A stretch of 64,000 nucleotides of DNA. Source: Actinokineospora globicatena. Its GTDB lineage: Bacteria > Actinomycetota > Actinomycetes > Mycobacteriales > Pseudonocardiaceae. Under the pieces are notes generated by a model. That model ran no database searches and was not told where the DNA came from. It saw only the letters and a program-made list of their open reading frames with translations. The stretch is from the NCBI RefSeq assembly GCF_024171945.1, contig NZ_JAMTCR010000003.1:62001-126000 (forward strand), given 5' to 3'. Positions 8,458-16,806 of the stretch are shown in pieces. The position numbers were made by a program, and so were the translations under genes. How positions within the stretch are numbered: the first letter of the stretch is position 1; the number at the start of each line of letters is the position of its first letter.

Positions 8458-9120
8458 TCAGCCGGTGGCGTTGGCCAGGATCCACTGGCGGTAGGTGTAC
8501 ACGTTCACGTGCCCGGACGTGCCCGCGGCGGTGTCGCCGTAGGAGTGGACGCCGATGAGTTTGCCGTTCTGCAGGACCGGGCCGCCGGAGTCGCCGGGGC
8601 CGGTGTAGCCGGTGCCCTTCGTGGCGTCGATGAAGCCGCTGGTGACCCTGGTGACGCGCATGGTCGCGACCTTGAGGTAGCGCGAGTCGCGGGCGGACTC
8701 GGTGCGGCCGTAGCCGTAGACCTGCTCGGAGCTGCCGACCGTCGGCGCGCTGGTGGTCAGGGGCACGTAGGTCGTGCTCACCGAGCTGTTGAGCTGGTAC
8801 AGGATGATGTCGGCCGACGGGTGCGACACCGACCGCACCGCGGTGCGCGACTGACCGGCGTCGCGGTCGACGTTGCCGATGTAGAAGCGGTTGGCGCTGT
8901 TGGCGCAGTGCTTCGCGGTGATCACCCAGCGCGCGGCGATGATCGACCCGGAGCAGTTCTGCTGGCCGTTCACCATGATCGCGACCGCCCACGGGCCGGT
9001 CTGGGCGTAGCCGCCGCCGATGATCGCGGGCTGGGTCGGGGACGCGGTGGCCGGGAGCGCCGCGCCGGTCAGCGCGAGAGCGGCGCCCACCAGGCTGATG
9101 AGCACATTCTTGAGACGCAC
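8458..9120 (-). CDS. Secreted trypsin-like serine protease (S1)
   Basis: 220 residues. A Sec signal peptide (basic MRLKN, hydrophobic core, ATAS) leads after a very short propeptide to the mature start IIGGG. Catalytic residues are visible: His in AKHC (usually AAHC), Asp in SADIILYQL, Ser in GPGDSGGP. Only two cysteines are present, giving the single disulfide next to the active-site His; the disulfide that normally brackets the active Ser is absent. GTG start at 9120 with GAGGAG six bases upstream. An exported general protease is the likely role. It converges on the HTH gene across a shared terminator. Confidence 0.9.
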   Translation of the reverse strand: MRLKNVLISLVGAALALTGAALPATASPTQPAIIGGGYAQTGPWAVAIMVNGQQNCSGSIIAARWVITAKHCANSANRFYIGNVDRDAGQSRTAVRSVSHPSADIILYQLNSSVSTTYVPLTTSAPTVGSSEQVYGYGRTESARDSRYLKVATMRVTRVTSGFIDATKGTGYTGPGDSGGPVLQNGKLIGVHSYGDTAAGTSGHVNVYTYRQWILANATG

Positions 9121-9305
9121 GAATTTCTCCTCGGAGTCAGGAACACGCAGGGTTGACTCGTGATTTCGCCGCCCGGGACTGGGCGCGTCGAGGACTGTAA
9201 GTGCGGTGCGAAGAAGGGCTCAAGCGTGTGAAAAGAACAGAATTACCGGCGCCCGGGCGATGACCAGCGGGTACGCGGGTGAATCCGTATAAAGTAAACG
9301 GGCGG

Positions 9306-9884
9306 CTAGCAGCCGAGCGCGACCCGCGAGGTGGGCTTGGCGGTGTCGGCGTCCAGGGTGAGGTCGATGTCCTTCGGGAGCGACACCAGGACCCGCAGCG
9401 TGTTCGCGCCGGTCCACTCCACGCCGTTGAGGGTGGCCCGCTCCGCGTTGACGCACCCGAGGTCCCACTCGCGGCTGGTCGGCCACGTCCCGGACGTCAC
9501 CCGCAGTTCCCAGGCGTCGTCCCTGCCCGCGTAGCCGCGGTACACGACCACTTCCCGCTCACCGTCGGGCGAGGCGTGCCGGGCCTGCTCCACCGGCTTG
9601 GCGGTCGTCGACCCGACCAGCGCGCCGAGCGCCGCCCACGCGAGCGTCAGCGCGGTGAACGCCCCGACCAGGAACGGCCGCCACATGTCGTGGTCGACGA
9701 GCAGCCAACACGTGAACGCCACCATCGCGATGGCGATCGTCCCGAACAGCACCGGCTGGTCGAGCCACCCGAGCACCACGAACCCACCGGGCTGCCGCCG
9801 CCCGAGCACGACCGCCGCCACCAGCACGGCCGCCACCCCGAGCGGCATCATCCACAACCGGCTGCGCACCGACGTCTCATTCAT
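9306..9884 (-). CDS. Unknown membrane protein with C-terminal extracytoplasmic domain
   Basis: 192 residues. Three hydrophobic segments fill the first half (about residues 11-29, 45-63 and 71-90). A roughly 100-residue soluble domain follows, with WELRVTSGTW and LRVLVSLPKDIDLTLD strands and two cysteines, one of them the last residue. The layout resembles many small actinomycete membrane proteins of unknown function. Between this gene and the protease (9121-9305) I see only the protease leader region. Upstream (9885-10263) is the regulatory region of the MocR operon. Confidence 0.65.
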   Translation of the reverse strand: MNETSVRSRLWMMPLGVAAVLVAAVVLGRRQPGGFVVLGWLDQPVLFGTIAIAMVAFTCWLLVDHDMWRPFLVGAFTALTLAWAALGALVGSTTAKPVEQARHASPDGEREVVVYRGYAGRDDAWELRVTSGTWPTSREWDLGCVNAERATLNGVEWTGANTLRVLVSLPKDIDLTLDADTAKPTSRVALGC

Positions 9885-10068
9885 GGTGCCCGGATGCTAC
9901 GACAGCCCACCCGCCCCACCCGTGACTTCCACTGGCGTGTCCACCGGCCATCCCCCAGCCGGGTACCAGCGGGTCCCGCTCAGGGCTCGGCCACGTGCGG
10001 TGTCCGCCGCTGTGGCAGCCGGTCAGTGGCAGGACCACCCACTCGCGGCGGGACTGGTCGATTCGGTC

Positions 10069-10088
10069 GTTCAGGTGAACGCCTGAAC
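10069..10088. promoter_or_regulatory. Inverted repeat upstream of MocR gene (possible operator)
   Basis: GTTCAGG-N6-CCTGAAC, with an overlapping 12-bp palindrome GTTCAGGTGAAC, lies about 180 bp before the MocR-type regulator. Symmetry alone supports it; the regulator that binds is not known. Confidence 0.3.
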
Positions 10089-10191
10089 AAACCCAGGCGG
10101 ACGCCGGGTGGGCTGCGGTGAGTGCGTCGGTATCGCGGGTGGGGCGGCTTTGTGCGGTTTTTGTTCAGTTCGGCCACCAGGTGAAACGGTC

Positions 10192-10219
10192 TTGACCGGG
10201 GTTTTCCGCCGGCTACCGT
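10192..10219 (+). promoter_or_regulatory. Putative promoter of the MocR-OsmC-ABC operon
   Basis: TTGACC and TACCGT separated by 16 nt resemble an actinomycete housekeeping promoter and would start transcription about 35 nt before the ATG at 10264. Confidence 0.4.
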
Positions 10220-10263
10220 TCCTGCTTGTCGCACAACGGGGAACAAACGCCGAGGGAGGTCCG

Positions 10264-11619
10264 ATGAGCCACGCCGCGCAGGCGCCGGTGCACTGGCTCG
10301 TCACGCGCATCCGGGATCGGACGGCGCGGGGGATCGCGGTGGCCGTGGGTGAGTTGATCAGGGACGGTGAGCTGCCGCCGGGGACGCGGTTGCCGACGGT
10401 GCGGGCGTTGGCGGCGGAGTTGGCCGTGAGCCCGGCGACGGTGGCGGACTCGTGGGGGCAGTTGCGGGCCGAGCAGCTGATCAACACCGGGCGGCGGCGG
10501 GGGACGACCACGTTGGCGCCGCCGGACTCGACGCCGCACGACTGCTTCCCCGGGTGGTCGGCGATCGACCTGGAGCAGGGGCTGCCGGATCCCGCGCTGC
10601 TGCCGCCGCTGGAGGACGCGGTGGCGGCCGGGGTGCGCACCGAACGGCTCAACGGGTTCGAGCACGACTACATCACCCCGCGCCTGCAAGCCGCCGTCAC
10701 CACCACCTGGCCGTTCACCCCCGAGGCGTGGACGGTCGTGGCGGGCGGCTACGAGGGCACCCTGCTGGCCTGCCAAGCGGTCGCCGCACCCGGTGAACTC
10801 GTCGCGGTGGAGGAACCGACCGCACCGCGTGTGCTGGACACGTTGCGCCGCTCCGGTATCCGCGTGATCGGCGTGCGGTGCGACCACGAAGGTCCAATCC
10901 CAGCAGCGCTGACCGAGGCGCTGAAGCGCAACCCGGTCGCGTTCATCTACCAACCCCGCGCCCACATCCCCTTTGGACACACCGTCTCCGCCGATCGCGC
11001 CGCCCAGCTCGCCGACGTGCTCGAAGGTCACCCCGATGTGTCCATAGTGGAGGACGACAACCTCGGACCACTCGCGTCCGCCCCCGTCGCCAGCATTGGT
11101 GCTCACCTGCCCGAGCGCCTGCTCCTGGTCCGTTCCTATTGCAAGGCCTACGGTCTGGAGCTGCGCAGCTGCGTGGTCGCGGGTGCCGAGCACCTGGTGG
11201 AGCAGGTCCGGCACAAGCGCGGCTTCGGCCTGGTGTGGGCGAGTCGGATCCTGCAGGACGCCCAGGCCTACCTCATCAACGACGCGGCGACCGGCGTACT
11301 CCTCAGGCAGGCCAGGGAACGCTACGCGCACCGCCGCGCCACCCTGGCGGCCGCCCTGCGCGACCGCGGGTTCGACGTCCACTCCCGCGACGGACTGGTG
11401 TTGTGGGTGCCGGTCCCGGACGAGACACGCGCGATGGTCGCCTTGGCGGGCGCCGGGGTGACCGTCGCGGCGGGCAGCCGCTGCTACATCGACCCGCCCG
11501 CCGAGCACCACATCCGCATCGCCACCAGCCACCTGCCCGACGACCCGAGGCGCGTCGCCGACCTCGCCGACCTCGTGGCCCGCGCGGCGGCCACCGCCCC
11601 GCGCGACGAATTCGACTGA
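10264..11619 (+). CDS. MocR-type regulator (GntR HTH fused to aminotransferase fold)
   Basis: 451 residues. The N-terminal GntR winged helix (about 15-85) carries LPPGTRLPTVRALAAELAVS and ATVADSWGQLRAEQL. The rest has the class I aminotransferase fold, with the PLP lysine in SYCKAYG and VEDDN before it. MocR proteins use PLP or an amino-acid adduct as the sensed ligand. ATG 10264 follows GAGGGAGG; an upstream in-frame GTG lacks such a site. It is first in a run with OsmC (15 bp gap) and a five-gene ABC importer unit, all on the same strand, so it most likely controls import of an amino-acid-like or amine substrate, including its own operon. Confidence 0.88.
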   Translation: MSHAAQAPVHWLVTRIRDRTARGIAVAVGELIRDGELPPGTRLPTVRALAAELAVSPATVADSWGQLRAEQLINTGRRRGTTTLAPPDSTPHDCFPGWSAIDLEQGLPDPALLPPLEDAVAAGVRTERLNGFEHDYITPRLQAAVTTTWPFTPEAWTVVAGGYEGTLLACQAVAAPGELVAVEEPTAPRVLDTLRRSGIRVIGVRCDHEGPIPAALTEALKRNPVAFIYQPRAHIPFGHTVSADRAAQLADVLEGHPDVSIVEDDNLGPLASAPVASIGAHLPERLLLVRSYCKAYGLELRSCVVAGAEHLVEQVRHKRGFGLVWASRILQDAQAYLINDAATGVLLRQARERYAHRRATLAAALRDRGFDVHSRDGLVLWVPVPDETRAMVALAGAGVTVAAGSRCYIDPPAEHHIRIATSHLPDDPRRVADLADLVARAAATAPRDEFD

Positions 11620-11634
11620 CCCGGAGGGGAACCC

Positions 11635-12177
11635 ATGAGCACACTGCGGGACTACCTTGCCCAAAAACGCCGCATCTGGCTGGCCAAGCAGGAAACCATC
11701 AGTTCGGCCGAACCCATCACGCCGACCGCGAAGGTCACCGCCGAGGGGCGCAGCGGCGTCCGCCGCATCCGCATCCGCGACCACCAGGTGCTCAGCGACA
11801 GCGGCGCGGACTACGCGGGCTACGACCTCGGCCCCAGCTCGCCCGAGCTGCAACTGGGCGTCCTGGGCAGCTGCGTGACGCACATCTTCCTGATCCAGGC
11901 CGCGGCGGCCGACGTCGTCCTGGACTCCGTCGAGGTCGAGGTGACCGCCACGATCGACCCGAAGGCGGGCACCCCGGGCTTCGAGGACGTCCCGCCGTCG
12001 CCGCAGAACATCTCCTACACCGTCCACATCGGATCGCCCGCCACCGACGGCGAGATCGACGCGCTGTTCGAGGCCGTCGAGCGGGCCTGCCCGATCCTGT
12101 CCCTGTTGACCAACCCGCAGACCATCACCGGTTCTGTCGTGCGGGTACCAGCCCAACGTGAGGAAAGCGCACTATGA
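11635..12177 (+). CDS. OsmC-family protein
   Basis: 180 residues with the OsmC/Ohr layout: the first redox Cys in LGSCVTHIFLIQAA, the second in ERACPILSLL, and the beta-strand pair LDSVEVEVTATID between them. Family members reduce organic hydroperoxides or handle thiol-reactive substrates in the cytoplasm. It lies between a MocR regulator and an ABC importer; its stop overlaps the start of the binding-protein gene (ATGATC, 12174-12177), so it is translationally coupled to transport. That suggests a role tied to the imported compound rather than general oxidative stress, an inference from position only. Confidence 0.85.
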   Translation: MSTLRDYLAQKRRIWLAKQETISSAEPITPTAKVTAEGRSGVRRIRIRDHQVLSDSGADYAGYDLGPSSPELQLGVLGSCVTHIFLIQAAAADVVLDSVEVEVTATIDPKAGTPGFEDVPPSPQNISYTVHIGSPATDGEIDALFEAVERACPILSLLTNPQTITGSVVRVPAQREESAL

Positions 12178-13334
12178 TCAGCAGACGTGGTTTGTTCACC
12201 GCCGCCGCCGGGGTCGGCGCCACGGCCGTGCTCGCGAGCTGCGGCAGGCTCTCCGGCGAGCAGACCGCCGCCGCCCCCGCGCCCGCGGCGGGGCCGATCT
12301 TCTTCGGCGTGTCCGCGCCGCTCTCGGGCGCCTCGGCCGAGTACGGCAAGATCTGGCGCACCGGCTTCGACCTCGCCCTCGACGAGATCAACGGCGCGGG
12401 CGGGGTCAAGGGCCGCAAGATCGAGCTGCTCTGGGAGGACACCCAGTCCGACCAGAAGCAGTCCGTTCCCGTGGCGCAGAAGTTCGCGGGCGACAGCCGG
12501 ATCTTGGCCGAGTTGGGCGACTTCGCCAGCCCGGCGTCGATGGCCGCGTCCCCGGTGTACGAGAAGGCGCACCTGGTGCAGTTCGGCTTCACCAACTCCC
12601 ACCCCGATTTCACCAAGGGCGGCGAGTACATGTGGAGCACCTCCACCACGCAGCAGGACCACGCGCCGGAGCTGGCCGACCTGGCCAAGTCGCTGGGCAC
12701 CAAGCAGGCGGTGTACTACATCAACACCGACTGGGGCAAGACGACCTGGAAGCTCTACGAGGAGCACGCCAAGAAGTCCGGCTACGAGATCGTGCACAGC
12801 GAGGCCGTGCAGGCCGACGGCTCCGACTTCCGCCCGAGCCTGATCAACGGCCGGGACAAGGGCGCCGACGTGCTCGTGTTCATCGCCTACTACCAGGCCG
12901 CCGCCCTGCTGACCCAGCAGGCGAAGAACGTCGGCCTGGCCCAGGCCAAGATCGCCCTGCCCAGCTCCGCGTACTCCCCGCAGTACGTCGCGCTCGGCGG
13001 CGAGGCGACCGAGGGCGCCCAGCTCATCGTCCGCTTCCACCCCGGTGACCCGCGGCCGCAGGTGCGCGAGTTCGTCGACAAGTACCAGAAGCGCTACGGC
13101 AAGCAGCCCGACGACTTCGGCGCGGGCGCCTACGACGCGCTCAAGATCCTGGCCTGGGCCGTCGAGCACAGCGACGGCACCCGCGAGGGCGTGCGCAAGG
13201 CGCTGCTGGAGGGCAAGGAGATCCCGAGCCTGCTCTACGGGCCGTTCTCCTTCCGCGAGGACCGCCGGGTGACGACGCCGAAGTCGACCCGGCTCGTCGT
13301 CAAGGGTGGCGCCTTCACGCTCGTGGGGGCGTAA
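12174..13334 (+). CDS. ABC transporter substrate-binding lipoprotein (Leu/Ile/Val type)
   Basis: 386 residues. The N-terminus has a twin-arginine-like SRRGLF and a lipobox LASC (lipidated Cys about residue 23), so it is exported and membrane-anchored. The mature part is a periplasmic-binding-protein fold type I domain: FGVSAPLSGASAEYGKIW, EINGAGGVKGRKIELLWEDT, then the AYYQAAALLTQQAKN and DDFGAGAYDALKI helices. The substrate class is branched-chain amino acids, urea or short amides; the exact ligand is not readable. It overlaps OsmC by 4 nt and its stop abuts the permease GTG. Confidence 0.9.
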   Translation: MISRRGLFTAAAGVGATAVLASCGRLSGEQTAAAPAPAAGPIFFGVSAPLSGASAEYGKIWRTGFDLALDEINGAGGVKGRKIELLWEDTQSDQKQSVPVAQKFAGDSRILAELGDFASPASMAASPVYEKAHLVQFGFTNSHPDFTKGGEYMWSTSTTQQDHAPELADLAKSLGTKQAVYYINTDWGKTTWKLYEEHAKKSGYEIVHSEAVQADGSDFRPSLINGRDKGADVLVFIAYYQAAALLTQQAKNVGLAQAKIALPSSAYSPQYVALGGEATEGAQLIVRFHPGDPRPQVREFVDKYQKRYGKQPDDFGAGAYDALKILAWAVEHSDGTREGVRKALLEGKEIPSLLYGPFSFREDRRVTTPKSTRLVVKGGAFTLVGA

Positions 13335-15155
13335 GTGCTCGACACCGCTCTGGCAGGCCTGGTCAACGGCAGTTCCTACGCGCTGCTGGCGCTCGGGCTG
13401 TCGTTGATCTTCGGCGTGGCGAACGTCATCAACTTCGCGCACGCCTCGGTGTTCGCGGTCGGCGCCATGTCCGGCTGGTGGTTCTCCGTCGACCTGGGCT
13501 GGCCGTTGTGGACGGTGCTGCTCGGCGTGATGGCGGTCACCGGCCTGCTGGGGTTGGTGATCAACCTGGTCGCGGTGACCCCGCTGGCCAAGGCGCCGCC
13601 GATCGCGGCGCTGCTCTCGACGTTCGCGGTGTCGGTCGTGGTGGACAACGGCGCGCAGTTGGTGTTCGGACCGGAGACCCGGCGCTTCCCCGCACTGCTG
13701 GCCACCGACAACCTCGGCCTCGGCGGGCTGCGCTTCGGCACGCTCGACGTCACGATCCTGGCCGTGGCCATCGGGTTGATGCTGGTGCTCGGCTGGTTCC
13801 TGCGGGCCACCCGCTACGGCAGGGCGATCAGGGCGGTGGCGCAGGACCGCGACGCGGCGGCGCAGATGGGCATCCCGTTGGCCCGGGTGCAGAACCTGGC
13901 GTTCGTGGTCGCCTCCGTGCTCGGCGGTGTCGCGGGTGTGCTGGGTGGCATGTACCTGAACAACATCTCGCCGACCGTCGGGTCCACTGTGGGCATGTCG
14001 GCGTTCGCGGCCGCCACGCTCGGTGGGCTGGGCAGCCTGCCCGGCGCGGTCGCGGGCGGGTTGCTGCTGGGCGTGGTCGAGGCGTTCGGGGTCTCGTGGT
14101 GGGGTGGCAACGCCCGCACGCTGATCACGTTCGCCGTGCTGCTGCTCGTGTTGTGGGTGCGGCCATCCGGCCTGTTCGGCAAGCGTTCGCCGCTGGCGGC
14201 TGAGCCGATGACCGGGACGTTCTTCGGGGCCGCACGGACTGTGCGGCTGCGGCCGTGGCAGGTCGCGGTGGCGGCGGTGGCCGCGTACGTGGTGCCTGCC
14301 GTGGCCTTGGACGACTACACCGTGCAGATCGGCGTCCAAGTCGTCGTCTACGCCATCCTCGCACTGTCACTGACACTGGTGTCGGGCCAGGCGGGACAGA
14401 TCTCCCTGGGGCAGGCAGCCCCACTGGCCATCGGCGCGTACACCTCGGCGTTGCTGACCACCGGCACCGGGCTCGACTTCTGGCTGAGCCTGCCGATCTC
14501 GGGGCTGGTCGCGGCGGTGCTGAGCGTGGCGCTGGTGTCGCCGTCGTGGCGGCTGCGCGGGCACTACGTCTCCATCGCGACGCTGGCCACGGGTCTGCTC
14601 GTGGCCGCGGCGGCGGTGAACTTCGACTGGCTGACCAACGGGCCGTCCGGGGTCTCCGCGATCCCGCCGCCGACGTTGTTCGGCGCCCCGGTGTCCGCGC
14701 CGCTGGCGGTGTACTTCCTGGACCTCACCATCCTGCTGGTCGTGTTGCTGCTGGTGGTGCGGCTGCGGCGGTCGACCCTCGGGCGGATCTGGTCGGCGAT
14801 CCGGGAGGACGAGGTCGCGGCCCGCTCCAGCGGGATCGCGGCGGCGGAGTACAAGTCGCTGGCCTTCGGCATCGGCGGGTTCGTCGCGGGGATCGGCGGC
14901 GCGCTGTTCGCGCAGCAGTACGGCTACATCGACCCCAGCGTGTTCGGCATCTCCGTCTCGTTGCTGGCGTTGACGATCGTCGTGCTGGGCGGCCTCAACT
15001 CCCCGCTTGGCGCGGTCGTCGGCGCGATCGTCCTGGTGGGACTGCCCGAGGCGCTGCGGATGTTGGAGGAGACCCGGATGCTGACCTACGGCCTGCTGCT
15101 GCTCGCCGTCGTGCTGTTCCGGCCACAGGGACTGATGGGGAAGGTGGCGCGATGA
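13335..15155 (+). CDS. Fused LivH-LivM-type ABC permease
   Basis: 606 residues, about twice a single permease. The first half (about 1-280) is LivH-like: LVNGSSYALLALGLSLIFGVANVINFAH, AVAQDRDAAAQMGIP, and GGLGSLPGAVAGGLLLGVVEA. The second half (about 300-606) is LivM-like: VVYAILALSLTLVSGQAGQISLGQAA, WSAIREDEVAARSSGI, VLGGLNSPLGAVVGA and RPQGLMGK at the end. The two permease subunits of the heterodimer are thus one polypeptide. GTG start at 13335 directly after the binding-protein stop; the last codons overlap the ATP-binding gene by 4 nt. Confidence 0.92.
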   Translation: MLDTALAGLVNGSSYALLALGLSLIFGVANVINFAHASVFAVGAMSGWWFSVDLGWPLWTVLLGVMAVTGLLGLVINLVAVTPLAKAPPIAALLSTFAVSVVVDNGAQLVFGPETRRFPALLATDNLGLGGLRFGTLDVTILAVAIGLMLVLGWFLRATRYGRAIRAVAQDRDAAAQMGIPLARVQNLAFVVASVLGGVAGVLGGMYLNNISPTVGSTVGMSAFAAATLGGLGSLPGAVAGGLLLGVVEAFGVSWWGGNARTLITFAVLLLVLWVRPSGLFGKRSPLAAEPMTGTFFGAARTVRLRPWQVAVAAVAAYVVPAVALDDYTVQIGVQVVVYAILALSLTLVSGQAGQISLGQAAPLAIGAYTSALLTTGTGLDFWLSLPISGLVAAVLSVALVSPSWRLRGHYVSIATLATGLLVAAAAVNFDWLTNGPSGVSAIPPPTLFGAPVSAPLAVYFLDLTILLVVLLLVVRLRRSTLGRIWSAIREDEVAARSSGIAAAEYKSLAFGIGGFVAGIGGALFAQQYGYIDPSVFGISVSLLALTIVVLGGLNSPLGAVVGAIVLVGLPEALRMLEETRMLTYGLLLLAVVLFRPQGLMGKVAR

Positions 15156-15994
15156 CGGTCCTGGAGGTCCAGGGGCTCCGGCGCTCGTTCGCGGGCCTGC
15201 GCGCGGTCGACGGGGTGTCCTTCGGCATCGACCAGGGTGAGGTGGTCAGCGTCATCGGCCCGAACGGGTCCGGGAAGACCACCGCGCTCAACCTGGTCAG
15301 CGGCGTGCTGCGGCCTGACGAGGGTCGGGTGCTGTTCCAGGGTCGCGACGTCACGGGTCTGCGACCGGAGCGGCTGGCTGAGGCCGGGCTCTCGCGCACC
15401 TTCCAGAACGGCCGGGTGTTCGGCAACCTGTCGGTCGCGGAGAACGTCCTCATCGGACTCACCCCGACGTTGCGGGCGGCCAGGCCTCTTGCCCGGTGGC
15501 GGGACATCCCGGTTCTGCGGTGGTTGTCCTTGCTCGCAGAAACCGCGGTCGCGCTGGTGGACCCGCCGTCCGTGCGCCGGGAACTCGCGGAGCGCGAGGC
15601 GGAGGTCGAGTCCCAGTTGGACAGATTCGGTGACCGGCTGCGGCCCAGGGCGGAGGCCGCGGCGCACACCCTGTCGTACGCGAACCGGCGGCGGACCGAG
15701 ATCGCCCGCGCGCTCGCGTCGGGTCCGGCGCTGCTGGTGCTCGACGAACCGACCGCCGGGATGAACCCGGTGGAGACCGCGGAGGTGCTGGAGCAGTTGC
15801 TCGCGCTGAAGGCCGCCGGGCAGACCATCCTGCTGGTCGAGCACAAGATCGACCTGGTGATGCGGCTGTCCGACCGGGTGCTGGTGCTCGACGCGGGCAC
15901 GGTGATCGCGTCCGGGCCGCCCGACGAGGTGCGCAACGACCCCCGGGTCATTGAGGCTTACCTGGGCAAGCGCCGTCCGGCGGTGCGGCCATGA
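15152..15994 (+). CDS. LivG-type ABC ATP-binding protein
   Basis: 280 residues. Walker A GPNGSGKTT (about 37-45), Q-loop SRTFQNGRVF, a signature-like LSYANRRRTEIARAL (the canonical LSxGQ is altered to LSYAN, as in many LivG proteins), Walker B LLVLDEPTAGMNP and the switch His in VEHKIDLV. It hydrolyses ATP to power the fused permease, paired with the next gene. Start and stop overlap both neighbours by 4 nt (ATGA). Confidence 0.92.
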   Translation: MTVLEVQGLRRSFAGLRAVDGVSFGIDQGEVVSVIGPNGSGKTTALNLVSGVLRPDEGRVLFQGRDVTGLRPERLAEAGLSRTFQNGRVFGNLSVAENVLIGLTPTLRAARPLARWRDIPVLRWLSLLAETAVALVDPPSVRRELAEREAEVESQLDRFGDRLRPRAEAAAHTLSYANRRRTEIARALASGPALLVLDEPTAGMNPVETAEVLEQLLALKAAGQTILLVEHKIDLVMRLSDRVLVLDAGTVIASGPPDEVRNDPRVIEAYLGKRRPAVRP

Positions 15995-16698
15995 GCCTGC
16001 TGGAACTGGACTCGGTGTCGGTGTTCTACGGCCAGACGCAGGCGCTGCACGAGGTGAGCCTGACGGTCGAGCCGGGGGAGATCGTGTGCCTGCTCGGCGG
16101 CAACGCCTCCGGCAAGTCGACCACCATGAAGACCATCCTCGGCCTGATCACGCCGCGCACGGGTGAGGTCCGGCTGGCGGGGGAGCGGGTCACCCGGCTC
16201 GCGCCCGCGGGTCGCATCCGCCTCGGGCTCGCGTCGGTGCCGGAGGCCAGGCGGGTGTTCCCGGAGATGTCGGTCGAGGACAACCTGCTGACCGGCGCCT
16301 TCACCCGCCGCAAGGGCGTCCGCGCCGAACTCGCCTCGGTCTACGACACCTTCCCCCGATTGGCCGAACGCCGCCGCCAGCACGCGGGCACCCTCTCCGG
16401 CGGTGAGCAGCAGATGCTCGCCCTCGGCCGTGCCCTGATGAGTTCCCCCAGCCTCATCTGCATGGACGAGCCGACCATGGGCCTGGCGCCCATCTACGTC
16501 GACCGCGTCCTGGACCTCATCGCCGACCTCAACCGGGAGCGGGGCCTCGCCGTCCTGATGGTGGAGCAGAACGCCGAACTGGCCCTCTCCATCGCCCACC
16601 GCGGCTACGTCCTCAACACCGGCCACATAGCCCTGTCCGGGCAAGCCGACGCCCTCCTCGACACCCCCGCCATCCGCACCGCCTACCTCGGCGCCTGA
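15991..16698 (+). CDS. LivF-type ABC ATP-binding protein
   Basis: 235 residues. Walker A GGNASGKSTT (Asn-Ala in place of the usual Asn-Gly), signature LSGGEQQMLALGRALM, Walker B LICMDEPTMGLAP, switch His replaced by Gln in MVEQNAELAL, which is normal for LivF. Second ATPase of the importer; last gene of the operon. About 100 bp of non-coding sequence separates it from the MFS gene of the next locus. Confidence 0.92.
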   Translation: MSLLELDSVSVFYGQTQALHEVSLTVEPGEIVCLLGGNASGKSTTMKTILGLITPRTGEVRLAGERVTRLAPAGRIRLGLASVPEARRVFPEMSVEDNLLTGAFTRRKGVRAELASVYDTFPRLAERRRQHAGTLSGGEQQMLALGRALMSSPSLICMDEPTMGLAPIYVDRVLDLIADLNRERGLAVLMVEQNAELALSIAHRGYVLNTGHIALSGQADALLDTPAIRTAYLGA

Positions 16699-16806
16699 CC
16701 CCGACCCCACCACTCGTGTCCTGACTCGCCGGTCCGCGGCACCGACTCCGCACCCGCTCGGGCGTCCTGTGGGGTGGGTGGTTGACGTGGTCGTTTAGAT
16801 GGAGCG

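Noticed and set aside
12015-14339. Very long open frame on the minus strand (about 770 codons), and similar ones at 10213-12156, 55692-57914 and 61682-63982.
   Set aside because: They lie opposite well-supported genes, are rich in Arg, Gly, His and Pro, and show no domain motifs. Long antisense frames are expected when third codon positions are nearly all G or C.
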